This document shows positions 41,678-41,822 of a stretch of 41,822 nt of DNA, one piece after another (position 1 is the stretch's first letter; the number at the start of each line of letters is the position of its first letter). The translations under genes were made by a program, and so were the position numbers. The notes under the pieces are model-generated. The model saw only the letters and a program-made list of their open reading frames with translations. It was not told where the DNA came from and searched no databases. The stretch comes from Thermoanaerobacterium butyriciformans. Its GTDB lineage: Bacteria > Bacillota > Thermoanaerobacteria > Thermoanaerobacterales > Thermoanaerobacteraceae. The stretch lies in contig NZ_JAGGLT010000031.1 of assembly GCF_017874545.1 (NCBI RefSeq), forward strand, positions 1 to 41,822. Reading direction: 5' to 3'.

Positions 41678-41712
41678 TTTGCCAAATAAATTGATTATAT
41701 TTATCTGGCAAA
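41678..41712. promoter_or_regulatory. 14-bp inverted repeat upstream of the attenuator
   Basis: Arms 41678-41691 and 41699-41712 (TTTGCCAAATAAAT and its partner) match at 13 of 14 positions, with a G-U pair at the other, around a seven-base loop. It spans the expected transcription start of the amt unit. It may be a DNA operator, or a first RNA hairpin if transcription begins further upstream. Confidence 0.55.
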
Positions 41713-41713
41713 A

Positions 41714-41743
41714 TTTATATTAAATATATGATTAAGGTGTCAA
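41714..41743 (-). promoter_or_regulatory. Sigma-A promoter for the amt-glnB unit
   Basis: TTGACA (41738-41743), 18 bp, TATAAA (41714-41719) on the minus strand, about 110 bases before the first gene. Confidence 0.65.
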
Positions 41744-41752
41744 AAGTATTTT

Positions 41753-41822
41753 TTTCATCCAAGTTTAGATGAAATATGGTAAAATAGAAATATAAACAAA
41801 AGGAAATAGAAGGAGCGATACA
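41753..41822 (+). promoter_or_regulatory. Upstream region of a plus-strand gene starting just beyond the window
   Basis: A 22-bp imperfect palindrome (41753-41774; arms TTTCATCCAAG and TTTAGATGAAA) precedes an extended -10 element, TGG then TAAAAT (41780-41785). A ribosome binding site AGAAGGAG ends seven bases before the end of the window. A start codon should follow at or very near base 41823. The gene is divergent from the amt unit. Confidence 0.6.

Noticed and set aside
41621-41712. ANTAR target or glutamine riboswitch upstream of amtB
   Set aside because: The first hairpin has a seven-base loop without the A1/G4 hexaloop pattern, and no glutamine riboswitch core is visible; kept only as an unclassified attenuator.

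Overview
The window looks like chromosomal DNA from a low-GC, spore-forming, thermophilic anaerobic Firmicute of the Thermoanaerobacterium/Thermoanaerobacter type. The clues are A/T-rich codons, strong Shine-Dalgarno sites with frequent TTG and GTG starts, T-box and L20 leaders, and sporulation genes (yunB, ytxC). There is also a DegS/DegU-like pair, a GH1 beta-glucosidase and a ferredoxin. The genus is inferred from general resemblance, not from a search. Almost every gene lies on the minus strand. The clear plus-strand genes are a propeller/coiled-coil protein and a CAP-domain protein; a third, small plus-strand ORF is doubtful.

Positions 1-8760 form an accessory-looking region. A RelE-type toxin and Phd/YefM-type antitoxin (101-839) lie beyond the end of a compact Tad/Flp pilus locus that reads right to left. 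Its order is a small membrane peptide, a phage/plasmid-replication-like protein, TadZ-like ATPase, CpaF/TadA ATPase, TadB, TadC, Flp-like pilin, two TadE/TadG-like pseudopilins, CpaB/RcpC and a prepilin peptidase. No outer-membrane secretin is present, as expected for a Gram-positive cell. Just upstream, a 30-bp direct repeat brackets a 0.7-kb segment holding two small membrane-protein ORFs, one of which resembles a further minor pilin.

Positions 8818-12049 hold poorly known genes: a Cys/Pro-rich protein of possible spore-surface type, a divergent propeller plus coiled-coil protein, a DUF3343 protein and a secreted CAP-domain protein. Positions 12114-21533 hold an M18 aminopeptidase, DegU/DegS-like regulators, tRNA-Ala and tRNA-Ile, yunB, mutS2, a U32 peptidase and zapA.

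Positions 21607-32051 are the translation block. It comprises pheST under a UUC-specifying T-box, a TrmH-family methyltransferase, infC-rpmI-rplT under an L20-type leader (infC starts with ATT), aroC with an MFS transporter, and thrS under an ACC-specifying T-box. Positions 32056-35388 contain a DUF445 protein, ytxC, a conserved protein of unknown function and a REC-GGDEF protein with an altered GGDDF motif. Positions 35593-41601 hold bglA, a ferredoxin behind a CsoR-like operator, asnB, glnB, amt and a small membrane protein. The last 200 bases are a divergent regulatory region leading to a plus-strand gene whose start codon should lie just past the end.

Regulatory sequence is unusually readable here. 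It includes sigma-A promoters with 16-18 bp spacers, three sites matching the sigma-H pattern with an identical 11-bp spacer, a sigma-G-like site before ytxC, a hairpin masking the yunB ribosome binding site, and tandem hairpins in the amt leader. No CRISPR array, insertion sequence, transposase or rRNA was seen. No gap over 300 bases lacks an assigned feature.
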